In this document: positions 5,020 to 11,377 of the stretch, piece after piece
Numbering within the stretch: the stretch's first letter is position 1
Layout: each line of letters begins with the position of its first letter
Origin: Lichenicola sp964248625
Lineage (GTDB): Bacteria; Pseudomonadota; Alphaproteobacteria; Acetobacterales; Acetobacteraceae
Reading direction: 5' to 3'
DNA: 11,459 nucleotides
Assembly: GCA_964248625.1 (NCBI GenBank)
Contig: CAXTZG010000107.1
Location: forward strand, 1 to 11,459
Made by a program: the position numbers and the translations under genes
The notes under the pieces: model-generated
What the model was told of the DNA's origin: nothing
The model's database searches: none
The model's input: the letters and a program-made list of their open reading frames with translations, nothing else

Positions 5020-6864
5020 TTAGCGGTTCATCGATCCCGTCAGACCACGCTCCCGCGCCCAGACGATGGCGCTGCTTCGGCTGTGCACGCCGATCTTGGC
5101 GTAGATGGCCGCGATGTGGTTGCGCACCGTGCTGCGGGACAGCCCCAGGACGCTGCCGATCTGGTCGTCCTTGTGTCCCTGGCTGAGGTGAGAAAGGATT
5201 TCCACCTCGCGTTTGGTCAGGTCGTCGAGAGACGGTCCTTGTGGTGTTGCATGACCAGGCTGGCGGAGGTGCGCCAGCTTCTCGATGACGCTCCGGCTGA
5301 ACCAGGAGGTGTCCCGCATGACTGTCTCCAGCGCTTCGAACAGCTGGGTCTCCGACCGGCGTCGGTCCGTGATGTCCTGCAGCACGACCAGGGCGCAGCT
5401 TTGCCCTGTCAGGTTGACGAGCTCGGCAGAGAGCAGGCAGTCGATTGTGGTCCCATCGGCCGCGTGAATCGTCACGTCCAGGTTGCGGAGGCTACCCTCT
5501 TTGCGGAGGACGTCATCAACTCTGGCCCGGTCGGCGTCGTCATGCCACAAATCCAGCTGATCGATGTGTCGGCCGAGCACCTCCGCCGCCGGGCGCCTGA
5601 TCATCGTCAGAAACGCCTGGTTGGCGTCCACGACCTCCCAGTGGTCCAGCTTGCCCAGCATCATCGGGATTGGAGCAAGGCTGAAGGTCTTGGCGAAGCG
5701 CTCCTCGCTGTGCTTCCGGTCGGTGACATCGGTCAGGACCGCGGTCGTACGGACCAGGGTCCCTTGCCGATCCTGACCGGTCCGCGTCGAGACCACCACG
5801 TCCGCGACGGCACCCGACTTCTTGACGAACTGGTACTCCGTGTCCTGTGTCACGCCTCCCGGCTGCGGAGAGGCTTCCTTGTTGTCGCGATACGATGCCT
5901 TGGCAGCCGAGGTCATGAAGTCAGTGATCGGACGGCCGACGACCTCCCGACGGTCGAACTGCAGCAGCTCGAGCCAACGGCTGCTGACCGTGATGATCCG
6001 TCCTTGCGCATCGAGCGCATGCAGCGCAACGGGCGTCTCGGTGTAGAGCGCCTCGAAGTCCGCCTGGGTCTGCTTATGAGCCTCCTGTAGTTCCCGCTCG
6101 GCCTCACGTCGCGGCTCGAGGTCCATGAAGGTGAACATCATGCACGGCTTGTCGCCGATCTGGATCGGCTGCCCGGCTACGATGACGGCACGGGAACCGC
6201 TGGCACCGACCAGGCGGGTTTCCCACTGCGGTACCGGTTGTCCACGGGCGACGAGTGCCAGCGCATCCTCTCGGTGATGGGCGTCCGCAAACAAGTCGAT
6301 CTGTGAGAACGGATGGCCTACCACCTGGTCCCGGGTGAGCTCGGCCAGATGAAGGAAACCTCGATTGACCTTGATGTAGATCATGTCGGCCAGCCGACAG
6401 ATCACGGCAGGGGCCGGATTGACGTTGAAGGAAGACTCGAATCGCTCTTCCGCCTGATACTGCTCCGACACGTTGGTGAGGATAAGGACGAGGCAGTCCG
6501 GCTCGCCGGTCGTGTGCGTCAGGACCAGGCTGCGGACGCGATGTACCCACTGCGGGACCGCAGCATTCGGAGGCGTGACTTCGACCACGACGTCGCGAAA
6601 GACGTCGCCGCCAACGACGCGCTCAATTGGGTAGTCGCTCTTCGAGAGCCTGTGGTTGTTACGATACTGCAGGCGGAACCGGTCATGATACTCGTCGACC
6701 GTGGCTCCGAGTTCAGACAGCGTCTTGACGCCGTGCATGGACAAGGCGGCGTCGTTAGCCCAGATGATATCCTGGCGATCGTCGACCAGGATGACGCCCT
6801 CCGTCAGACCGGCGACGATCTGTTGCAGCTGGTGACGGTCGGTGGGTGGTTGGCGCGCTTTCAT
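5020..6864 (-). CDS. Four-PAS LuxR-type transcriptional regulator
   Basis: Predicted one-component DNA-binding regulator of 614 residues. Four PAS-type sensor regions follow one another: about 12-133 (IVAGLTEGVILVDDRQDIIWAN), 143-252, 267-382 (ending VLTDVTDRKHSEERF) and 391-500 (ending VLQDITDRRRSETQL). Their ends carry the usual D-(I/V)-T-(D)-R-(R/K) linker. The C-terminus (549-606) is a LuxR/FixJ-type helix-turn-helix: LTKREVEILSHLSQG, then the recognition-helix region LGLSRSTVRNHIAAIYAKIG. There is no receiver domain and no histidine kinase domain, so it would sense a ligand, redox state or light directly through the PAS domains; the cofactor cannot be told. Start ATG 6864 has only a weak Shine-Dalgarno (AGGTCGGA). 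The gene lies between the two copies of the dyad element, so it is the likely cognate binder (inference). Confidence 0.88.
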   Translation of the reverse strand: MKARQPPTDRHQLQQIVAGLTEGVILVDDRQDIIWANDAALSMHGVKTLSELGATVDEYHDRFRLQYRNNHRLSKSDYPIERVVGGDVFRDVVVEVTPPNAAVPQWVHRVRSLVLTHTTGEPDCLVLILTNVSEQYQAEERFESSFNVNPAPAVICRLADMIYIKVNRGFLHLAELTRDQVVGHPFSQIDLFADAHHREDALALVARGQPVPQWETRLVGASGSRAVIVAGQPIQIGDKPCMMFTFMDLEPRREAERELQEAHKQTQADFEALYTETPVALHALDAQGRIITVSSRWLELLQFDRREVVGRPITDFMTSAAKASYRDNKEASPQPGGVTQDTEYQFVKKSGAVADVVVSTRTGQDRQGTLVRTTAVLTDVTDRKHSEERFAKTFSLAPIPMMLGKLDHWEVVDANQAFLTMIRRPAAEVLGRHIDQLDLWHDDADRARVDDVLRKEGSLRNLDVTIHAADGTTIDCLLSAELVNLTGQSCALVVLQDITDRRRSETQLFEALETVMRDTSWFSRSVIEKLAHLRQPGHATPQGPSLDDLTKREVEILSHLSQGHKDDQIGSVLGLSRSTVRNHIAAIYAKIGVHSRSSAIVWARERGLTGSMNR

Positions 6865-6910
6865 GTTCCGACCTGTGTTGTAGCCTCAGATTATCCGACT
6901 TCCTCAGACC

Positions 6911-7195
6911 ATGCCTGATGCAGATGACCCATACGTTCTAGGTAAGGCAGCTCTATCCAAAGCACTCACGTTGGTCCAGTGCTCGTCGGGGTCCGGATGG
7001 GGAGCGACCGTGGACACTGTGAAGCCGATCTTGCCAACGCACATCGAGGACACGATCCGCTCAATCGCTTGGCTTCATGCCGAGCATTACCAGGCGGCGA
7101 CCCCGCTGCAGCCTACCGTTGATCGCCTGACGGCCCTGGTTGGTCGAACTCACTTCATCGGTGTGCTGACCTGCCTTGTCACGCTTCTGCACTGA
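6911..7195 (+). pseudogene. Truncated DUF1003-like membrane protein remnant
   Basis: Open frame of 94 codons from ATG 6911. The first 40 residues match nothing I know. Residues about 44-90 (HIEDTIRSIAWLHAEHY, ATPLQPTVDRLTALVGR, THFIGVLTCLV) resemble the N-terminal region of DUF1003 proteins just before and into their first membrane helix. The reading frame then stops (LLH-stop), whereas DUF1003 proteins continue through two helices. In the +1 frame after about 7180 the sequence reads ALNPGLRPASRP, which looks like the family's next stretch, so a small frameshift may have truncated it; even that frame stops at about 7243. No Shine-Dalgarno is seen, and the ATG lies only 46 nt from the divergent regulator start. 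Could still be a short expressed protein. Confidence 0.45.
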
Positions 7196-7298
7196 ATCCT
7201 GGTTTAAGACCGGCTAGTAGACCCACAGCAGAACCGGCGGTGTGAAGGCCTGCGCAAATATGTCAGACAAATCCGCAACATAGAGGAGGATTAAAAGC

Positions 7299-7730
7299 AT
7301 GATCGAGAAGCCGACAATGACCAACATCACGGACGTACAAGTGTCTTCTTCCAGTGAGCAGGACCAGGTCCTTGCCCTTCATGCCGAAGAAATCTCAGTT
7401 GCAAGGCGTAGGGTTCCACGCGGTACCGTACGCGTCAGCAAGGTCATCCAGAACCGTGACCACTTGGTCCAGGAGACGCTGCAGCATCAACGGGTCGAGG
7501 TAGAGCGAATCCAGATCGGCACCTACATCGATCAGGCTCCACCCATCCGCTACGATGGCGACGTGACTATCGTCTCGGTTGTTGAGGAGGTTGTCGTCAC
7601 TGAGCGGCGACTTCTGCTCAAGGAGGAAGTGCGGATCCGCACGGTCACGACAAGCGAAGAGTATAAGGAGATCGTGGCGCTGCGTTTCGAAGAAGCCAAT
7701 GTCGAGCGGCTTCCAATGGTCTCGACCTGA
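7299..7730 (+). CDS. Stand-alone DUF2382 (YsnF/AvaK) domain protein
   Basis: Cytoplasmic protein of 143 residues made of a single DUF2382 region (about residues 23-138) without the N-terminal YflT module of its two relatives in this window. Visible family features are LALHAEEISVARRRVPRGTV at the start, a central QETLQHQRVEVERI, and the charged VVVTERRLLLKEEVRIRTV near the end. The start at 7299 is set by a strong GAGGAGG 9 nt upstream. The second ATG (residue 7) has no such site. It is the third DUF2382 protein in the window and appears to be transcribed separately from the 8007 gene, since 276 nt with the second dyad element lie between. Role in stress is by family only. Confidence 0.85.
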   Translation: MIEKPTMTNITDVQVSSSSEQDQVLALHAEEISVARRRVPRGTVRVSKVIQNRDHLVQETLQHQRVEVERIQIGTYIDQAPPIRYDGDVTIVSVVEEVVVTERRLLLKEEVRIRTVTTSEEYKEIVALRFEEANVERLPMVST

Positions 7731-7787
7731 TCAGGCGGCCTATCCCATTATCTGAACGGTTCGTTAAACTTACGCGAAAGCGAACAG

Positions 7788-7817
7788 AAGTACAATTGCA
7801 TCATACGAATTGATGCA
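7788..7817 (+). promoter_or_regulatory. Dyad operator-like element, copy 2
   Basis: Read on the plus strand: AAGTACA (7788-7794), two variable bases, then TGCATCA (7797-7803), spacer TACGAAT, and TGATGCA (7811-7817). It differs from copy 1 only in the two bases at 7795-7796 (AT against TC). It lies 58 nt after the stop codon of the 7299 gene and 189 nt before the start of the YflT-DUF2382 gene at 8007. It has the same orientation to its downstream gene as copy 1 has to its own. The rest of 7731-8006 holds no gene I can support and no clear promoter hexamers. Confidence 0.75.
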
Positions 7818-8006
7818 AATAGCTCTGTGCTCCGGCGCCCTATTTTTGTAAGGCAGCGGCTTGATCACCGAGCTTTATACTTTTCCTTCTGAGCAAGGCC
7901 GACGTCGGATGATCGAACTCTGGTTCGGTCACCACAGCTTTGTGCATGGCAAAAAATGCGAAGCGTTGAGCGGTTTGGTGCTCGCATTATCATTGGAGAC
8001 GACAAG

Positions 8007-8819
8007 ATGCCTGATGAAACGATCGTTGTAATCTTCGACACGGCCGCCCACGCTGAGGCGGCGGTCCAGGACCTGCTGACTGCGAATGTACCGCGCGACG
8101 CCATCAGCACGCACGCCAACACGACGTCGACAAGGTCGGCCACCACGGGGTCGGCCATGCCGACCCAGAAGCCCGGCCTGTGGGCCAGCATCTTTGGCGG
8201 CGAGCCGGACCACGACACGGCCGTCTACAGCCAGAGCATGCAGAGCGGCTCGACCGTGGTGACCATCAAGGCGCCGGACCAGCACGTCGCGTCGGTCATA
8301 TCGATCCTCGAGCGCCACAGCCCGATCGACATCGACGAGCGGGCGTCGAGCTATGGCCTGACGCAGCCGACTGCGGCGACCTTTACCGCGCAGCCTTACG
8401 GCGCAGGCGTGGCGCGAGACACGACAGCCGGCAATGAAGTCCTTCAGCTCTCCGAGGAGCAGCTGGTGGTCGGCAAGCGTCTGGTTAACCGCGGCACCAC
8501 CCGCATCCGCCGCTTCGTCACCGAGGTTCCGGTCGAGGAGCAGGTGAAGCTGCACGAGGAGACGGTGAAGATCGAGCGTCACGCGGTAACGGGAGATCGT
8601 CCGGTGTCCGGCACCGCCTTCACCAACCAGACCATCGAGATGACCCAGACCGGCGAAGAGGCGGTCGTCGGAAAGACTGCGCATGTGCGCGAGGAGGTCA
8701 GCCTTCGCAAGGAAGCGGTGGATCGCGTCGAGACGGTGAAGGACACCGTGCGGCGCGAGGATGTCGAGATCGAGCAGGTCCCCACGCAGACGGTGGTCAA
8801 CAAGACCCCGAAGATCTGA
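8007..8819 (+). CDS. YflT/17M-like plus DUF2382 (YsnF/AvaK) stress protein, second paralogue
   Basis: Cytoplasmic protein of 270 residues with the same two-module plan as the product of 3812-4588. Residues 4-117 form the YflT/17M-like module (ETIVVIFDTAAHAEAAVQDL, VTIKAPDQHVASVISILERH, ending ERASSYGL). Residues about 145-258 form the DUF2382 domain, with VLQLSEEQLVVGKRLVNRG, a central VKLHEETVKIERH, and TAHVREEVSLRKEAVDRVE. Shared landmarks with its paralogue are ERA(A/S)SYGL, QLSEE(R/Q)L and REEV. Start ATG 8007 has GGAG 9 nt upstream; an in-frame ATG at 7956 lacks a ribosome site. It is first in the rightward series after dyad copy 2 and is followed by a strong hairpin at 8820-8862, so it may be monocistronic. 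Confidence 0.9.
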   Translation: MPDETIVVIFDTAAHAEAAVQDLLTANVPRDAISTHANTTSTRSATTGSAMPTQKPGLWASIFGGEPDHDTAVYSQSMQSGSTVVTIKAPDQHVASVISILERHSPIDIDERASSYGLTQPTAATFTAQPYGAGVARDTTAGNEVLQLSEEQLVVGKRLVNRGTTRIRRFVTEVPVEEQVKLHEETVKIERHAVTGDRPVSGTAFTNQTIEMTQTGEEAVVGKTAHVREEVSLRKEAVDRVETVKDTVRREDVEIEQVPTQTVVNKTPKI

Positions 8820-8862
8820 GATCCGGCAGGTCCGGGCAGCGGAAGTTCCTGCCGCCCGGATC
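8820..8862 (+). terminator. Hairpin after the YflT-DUF2382 gene
   Basis: The arms GATCCGG (8820-8826) and CCGGATC (8856-8862) pair over 7 bp starting right after the TGA. Inside, GGCAG and CTGCC add a second stem. Only a short T-run (GGTTTG) follows, so termination is probable but not textbook. Confidence 0.55.
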
Positions 8863-8911
8863 ATCGGTTTGCTGAATTCGAACACAGGGTGTGCCTCGTC
8901 AAGGGCGCTTC

Positions 8912-8943
8912 CTGAGTTCACATCTGCATAAGCAGATCCTCAG
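8912..8943 (+). promoter_or_regulatory. Leader hairpin before the PepSY-like gene
   Basis: CTGAG (8912-8916) can pair with CTCAG (8939-8943). Within it ATCTGC (8922-8927) pairs exactly with GCAGAT (8932-8937) around ATAA. The structure ends at the purine-rich AGAAAGAA that serves as the ribosome site of the 8957 gene. It could be an operator dyad in DNA or a translational control hairpin in RNA. The left arm CATCTGCAT also matches the flank and arm of dyad copy 1. Confidence 0.35.
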
Positions 8944-8956
8944 AAAGAACTGCGCC

Positions 8957-9340
8957 ATGAAGTATATACCGACCGCACTCGTGCTTACGTTGCTCGCGTC
9001 CGGCGCCGTAGCCCAAACCACACCAAGCACCTCACCCTCGAACGGCAACTCGATGGCTCCCGCCGGAATGGCCATGACGCGATCCGGTAACGGGCAGGCA
9101 GCAGCCAGTGGCAACGACAACCAAGCCGTCGCCACCACCAAAGCCAACGCGATGCAGCCGGCGCACGGCGCCAACTCCTTCAGCAAGAGGGAGGCCCGCC
9201 GGCGGATCGCCATGCACGGCTTCACGCAGGTCGCCGACCTGCGCAAGGACGAGAACGGCGTCTGGCACGGAACGGCGATGATGCAGAGCAGCAAGGCCAA
9301 CGTCTGGCTCGACTACAAGGGCAACGTCGGCAAGCAGTAA
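8957..9340 (+). CDS. Secreted PepSY-like small protein
   Basis: Exported protein of 127 residues. The signal peptide is MKYIPTALVLTLLASGAVA with an AVA-Q cleavage site after residue 19. A low-complexity Ser/Thr/Asn/Ala/Met linker (about 20-70) follows. The C-terminal 55 residues read FSKREARRRIAMHGFTQVADL, then K-D-E-N-G-V-W-H-G-T-A and VWLDYKGNVG. The order (A-x-x-x-I near the start, G-F/Y-x-x-V-x-x-L, G-x-W-x-G-x-A, LDxxGNV) is that of single-copy PepSY-type domains found in periplasmic proteins. Function is unknown; these domains are thought to bind or inhibit peptidases. ATG 8957 was chosen because it alone gives a signal peptide; the frame extends upstream to a GTG at 8891 with no support. 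It precedes the 17M-type gene by 44 nt, which suggests co-transcription. Confidence 0.75.
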   Translation: MKYIPTALVLTLLASGAVAQTTPSTSPSNGNSMAPAGMAMTRSGNGQAAASGNDNQAVATTKANAMQPAHGANSFSKREARRRIAMHGFTQVADLRKDENGVWHGTAMMQSSKANVWLDYKGNVGKQ

Positions 9341-9384
9341 GCTCTCACCATTTAAGCACCCAACCTCAAAGCCGGAGATTTCCA

Positions 9385-10002
9385 ATGGCGGTCCGTACGT
9401 TCACCCACCTCTATGACAACTATGACGAGGCTCTGCGCACCGTTCAGGCGCTGGAAGCAGCCGGTGTGCCGCATACGGATATCAGCATCGTCGGCAACAA
9501 TGCCGACAGCGCCCATAGCACTACTGGCACGACAACGGGTGCCATTCCTGACGTAACCAAGACCGGTGCCGGCGCCACCACTGGCACCGTGCTCGGCGGC
9601 GGCCTCGGCCTGCTGACGGGCATCGGCCTGCTGGCCATCCCGGGTGTCGGCCCGGTGGTGGCGGCCGGCTGGCTGATCGCGACCGTGACCGGTGCCGGCC
9701 TTGGCGCGGCAGGCGGTGGCGTGCTCGGCTCGCTGATCCATGCCGGCGTGCCGGAGGATCATGCACACGCTTATACAGAGGGCGTGCGTCGCGGTGGCAC
9801 GCTCGTCAGCGTGCGTGGCGATGACACGCAGGCTGCGACCATCGAAGGCGTGCTGGAGGGGCGCACGGCGGCGGCCGTCGACATGACAGCGCGTCGTGCT
9901 GCCTACACGTCGACCGGCTGGGAGAAGTTCGAGGACACCGCTCCGCACTACACCCCGGATCAAGTTGCCGCTGAGCGGACCCGGTATAGTCGCGTCTCCT
10001 GA
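9385..10002 (+). CDS. General stress protein 17M-type with glycine-rich membrane hairpin
   Basis: Protein of 205 residues. The N-terminus (MAVRTFTHLYDNYDEALRTV, then VQALEAAGVPHTDISIVGNN) is the 17M/YflT-like ferredoxin-fold start. Residues about 61-120 form a long hydrophobic Gly/Ala-rich segment with glycine-zipper spacing (GTVLGGGLGLLTGIGLLAI, a GPVVAAGW turn, and GAGLGAAGGGVLG) that could make a helical hairpin in the membrane. Then AGVPEDHAHAYTEGVRRGGTL and VSV close the module, as is usual for this family. The C-terminal 45 residues are polar. GGAG lies 8 nt before ATG 9385. Its short distance from the PepSY-like gene and same direction suggest an operon. Molecular function is unknown; association with stress is by family. 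Confidence 0.87.
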   Translation: MAVRTFTHLYDNYDEALRTVQALEAAGVPHTDISIVGNNADSAHSTTGTTTGAIPDVTKTGAGATTGTVLGGGLGLLTGIGLLAIPGVGPVVAAGWLIATVTGAGLGAAGGGVLGSLIHAGVPEDHAHAYTEGVRRGGTLVSVRGDDTQAATIEGVLEGRTAAAVDMTARRAAYTSTGWEKFEDTAPHYTPDQVAAERTRYSRVS

Positions 10003-10027
10003 AACGAGCGTCAGGCGACCGGCCTGG

Positions 10028-10043
10028 GCGGGCGATTGCCCGC
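10028..10043 (+). terminator. Small GC hairpin after the 17M-type gene
   Basis: GCGGGC and GCCCGC form a 6-bp stem around GATT, 26 nt after the stop codon. There is no U-run, so it is at best a weak terminator; it fits a break between the 17M-type gene and the DUF937 gene. Confidence 0.35.
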
Positions 10044-10140
10044 TTGGGCCCCTGCAGAAAAGAATCGATGCACGAGCAATACGGTCACGCTCCCATGCGG
10101 GAACCTATCAACCAGGCCTTTTCGTTCAGGAGCAGCAACT

Positions 10141-10539
10141 ATGGGTCTTCTTGACTCTATCATCGGGGGCGTAACGGGTGGCGGTGGGAGCGCCTCACCA
10201 ATGGGCGGCGTCCTGTCGAGCATGCTTGGCGGTAGCAACCAGGCTGGTGGGATGGGCATAAGCGGCGCGGGAATGGGCGGGGGCCTGAGTGGCCTCATGT
10301 CCAGCTTCGAGCAGGGGGGTCTTGGGCACATCGCCCAGTCGTGGGTTGGCAACGGTCCTAATCACGCAGTGTCACCGCAACAGCTGCAAGGCGTCCTCGG
10401 ACAGGATCAAGTCCAGAGTATGGCCGGACAAGCCGGCATGGAGCCGAACGACTTCCTGTCACAGCTCAGCCAGCACCTGCCGAACGCCGTGCACGGGATG
10501 ACGCCAAACGGTCAGCTGCCGGACGAAGGCCAGCTGTAG
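10141..10539 (+). CDS. YidB-like DUF937 protein
   Basis: Cytoplasmic protein of 132 residues in the YidB/DUF937 family, whose function is unknown. It begins MGLLDSIIGGV and then has a Gly/Ser/Met-rich flexible stretch (about 11-50). Residues 55-125 carry the conserved C-terminal block: FEQGGLGHIAQSWVGNGPN, then a VSPQQLQGVLGQDQVQ helix, and a second helix ending SQHLPNAVHGMTPNGQLP. The GLG-x-x-x-x-S-W-V-G-x-G-x-N and LP-x-x-V-x-x-x-T-P-x-G patterns are hallmarks of the family. The start is ATG 10141 with AGGAG 8 nt upstream; the frame is open earlier but without a start that has a ribosome site. The aquaporin gene begins 49 nt after its stop on the same strand. Confidence 0.92.
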   Translation: MGLLDSIIGGVTGGGGSASPMGGVLSSMLGGSNQAGGMGISGAGMGGGLSGLMSSFEQGGLGHIAQSWVGNGPNHAVSPQQLQGVLGQDQVQSMAGQAGMEPNDFLSQLSQHLPNAVHGMTPNGQLPDEGQL

Positions 10540-10588
10540 AAATCCTGCCAAGCACTGGCGCGGCGTGCGGAAGAAGAGGAAACCAAGG

Positions 10589-11350
10589 ATGAAAACGCGA
10601 TCTAATCTTGACCAGCTGTTCGGCGGCCCCCCAGGATCGACAAAGACACAGGCAGCCAACCTTCTGCAGGCCTGCCTGGCGGAGACTATCGGCACGCTCC
10701 TGTTGGTCCTGGTCGGCACGGCGGTGGCGACAGCCGCCGTTCTGGGAAAGAATACGGCCGGCCCTGCCTACAACTCCCTCGCGGTCGGCCTTTCCTTCGG
10801 TCTGATCCTGATCCCTATCGTTGCATCGATCGGGCAGATCAGCGGCGCCCATGTAAACCCATCGGTGACGCTCGGCCTTGCCGTTGCGGGCAAGTTTCCT
10901 TGGCGCAACGTGATCCCCTACTGGATTGCCCAGCTGGTCGGTGCGGTTGTGGCGGCACTCGTGATCTGGGCCGCCTATGGCCACCAGGCCTACCAGATCT
11001 CCCACCTTGGGGCCCCGTCTCCGTCCAATGGTGCCAGCGCGTTGCAGGTGCTACTTGTCGAGGGCTTGATCGCCTTCATCCTCGTATTCACCGTCATCTT
11101 GACGACCACCGATCCTCGGGTGCCTGCTGGCGTTGCGCCAGTTGCGATCGGCTTCTCGCTTGCCGCAGGCGTTCTCTTGGGTGGCCCAGTCAGTGGCGGA
11201 GCCGGCAACCCGGCCCGTGCGCTCGGGCCGATGCTGGTCTCTGGAACCGCGCCCGTATGGTTCTTCTATACGGTTGGACCGCTACTCGGAGCGGTCGTCG
11301 CCGCAGGCGCTGTCCGCCTTATCTGGATGACACATAGACCGGTCGATTAA
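10589..11350 (+). CDS. Aquaporin/MIP-family channel with unusual pore residues
   Basis: Six-helix inner-membrane channel of 253 residues in the major intrinsic protein family. The first pore signature is SGAHVNPSVT, with Asn90-Pro91-Ser92 in place of the usual NPA. The second is GNPARALGP with a normal Asn207-Pro208-Ala209 and Arg210. By hand alignment to E. coli AqpZ, the four selectivity-filter positions are Phe70, Val195, Gly204 and Arg210. AqpZ has Phe, His, Thr, Arg there, and glycerol channels have Trp, Gly, Phe, Arg. The filter should thus be wider and less polar than in water-only channels; it may pass small neutral solutes, but substrate is not established. The N-terminal 26 residues are polar and cytoplasmic. 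Start ATG 10589 has GAGGAAA about 7 nt upstream; the in-frame GTG at 10565 has none. In this stress cluster it would fit osmotic adjustment (inference). Confidence 0.9.
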   Translation: MKTRSNLDQLFGGPPGSTKTQAANLLQACLAETIGTLLLVLVGTAVATAAVLGKNTAGPAYNSLAVGLSFGLILIPIVASIGQISGAHVNPSVTLGLAVAGKFPWRNVIPYWIAQLVGAVVAALVIWAAYGHQAYQISHLGAPSPSNGASALQVLLVEGLIAFILVFTVILTTTDPRVPAGVAPVAIGFSLAAGVLLGGPVSGGAGNPARALGPMLVSGTAPVWFFYTVGPLLGAVVAAGAVRLIWMTHRPVD

Positions 11351-11377
11351 GCTTAGCTTAGCATTCCTACTTACTGA

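Noticed and set aside
5083..6090. Plus-strand open frame of 335 codons
   Set aside because: Antisense to the PAS-LuxR regulator; no ribosome site and no domain.
7751..7765. AACG-GTT-CGTT near-palindrome after the stand-alone DUF2382 gene as terminator
   Set aside because: Stem of only four pairs with a three-base loop and no U-run; too weak to call.
4969..7817. Transposon bounded by the two inverted 30-bp elements
   Set aside because: No transposase or recombinase lies between, no target-site duplication is visible at the outer ends, and each element is itself a dyad upstream of a gene, so an operator is more likely. Recombination-site use is kept as an alternative.
7929..8921. Minus-strand open frame of 330 codons
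   Set aside because: It mirrors the YflT-DUF2382 gene at 8007-8819, which has a good ribosome site and recognisable domains; the antisense product has an Arg/Leu/His-rich composition typical of shadow frames.
10100..10126. GGAAC and CGTT spaced by 18 nt, like an EcfG (general stress sigma) promoter
   Set aside because: The spacing is longer than the usual 16-17 nt, and transcription would start within or after the AGGAG at 10128-10132, leaving the DUF937 gene without its ribosome site.
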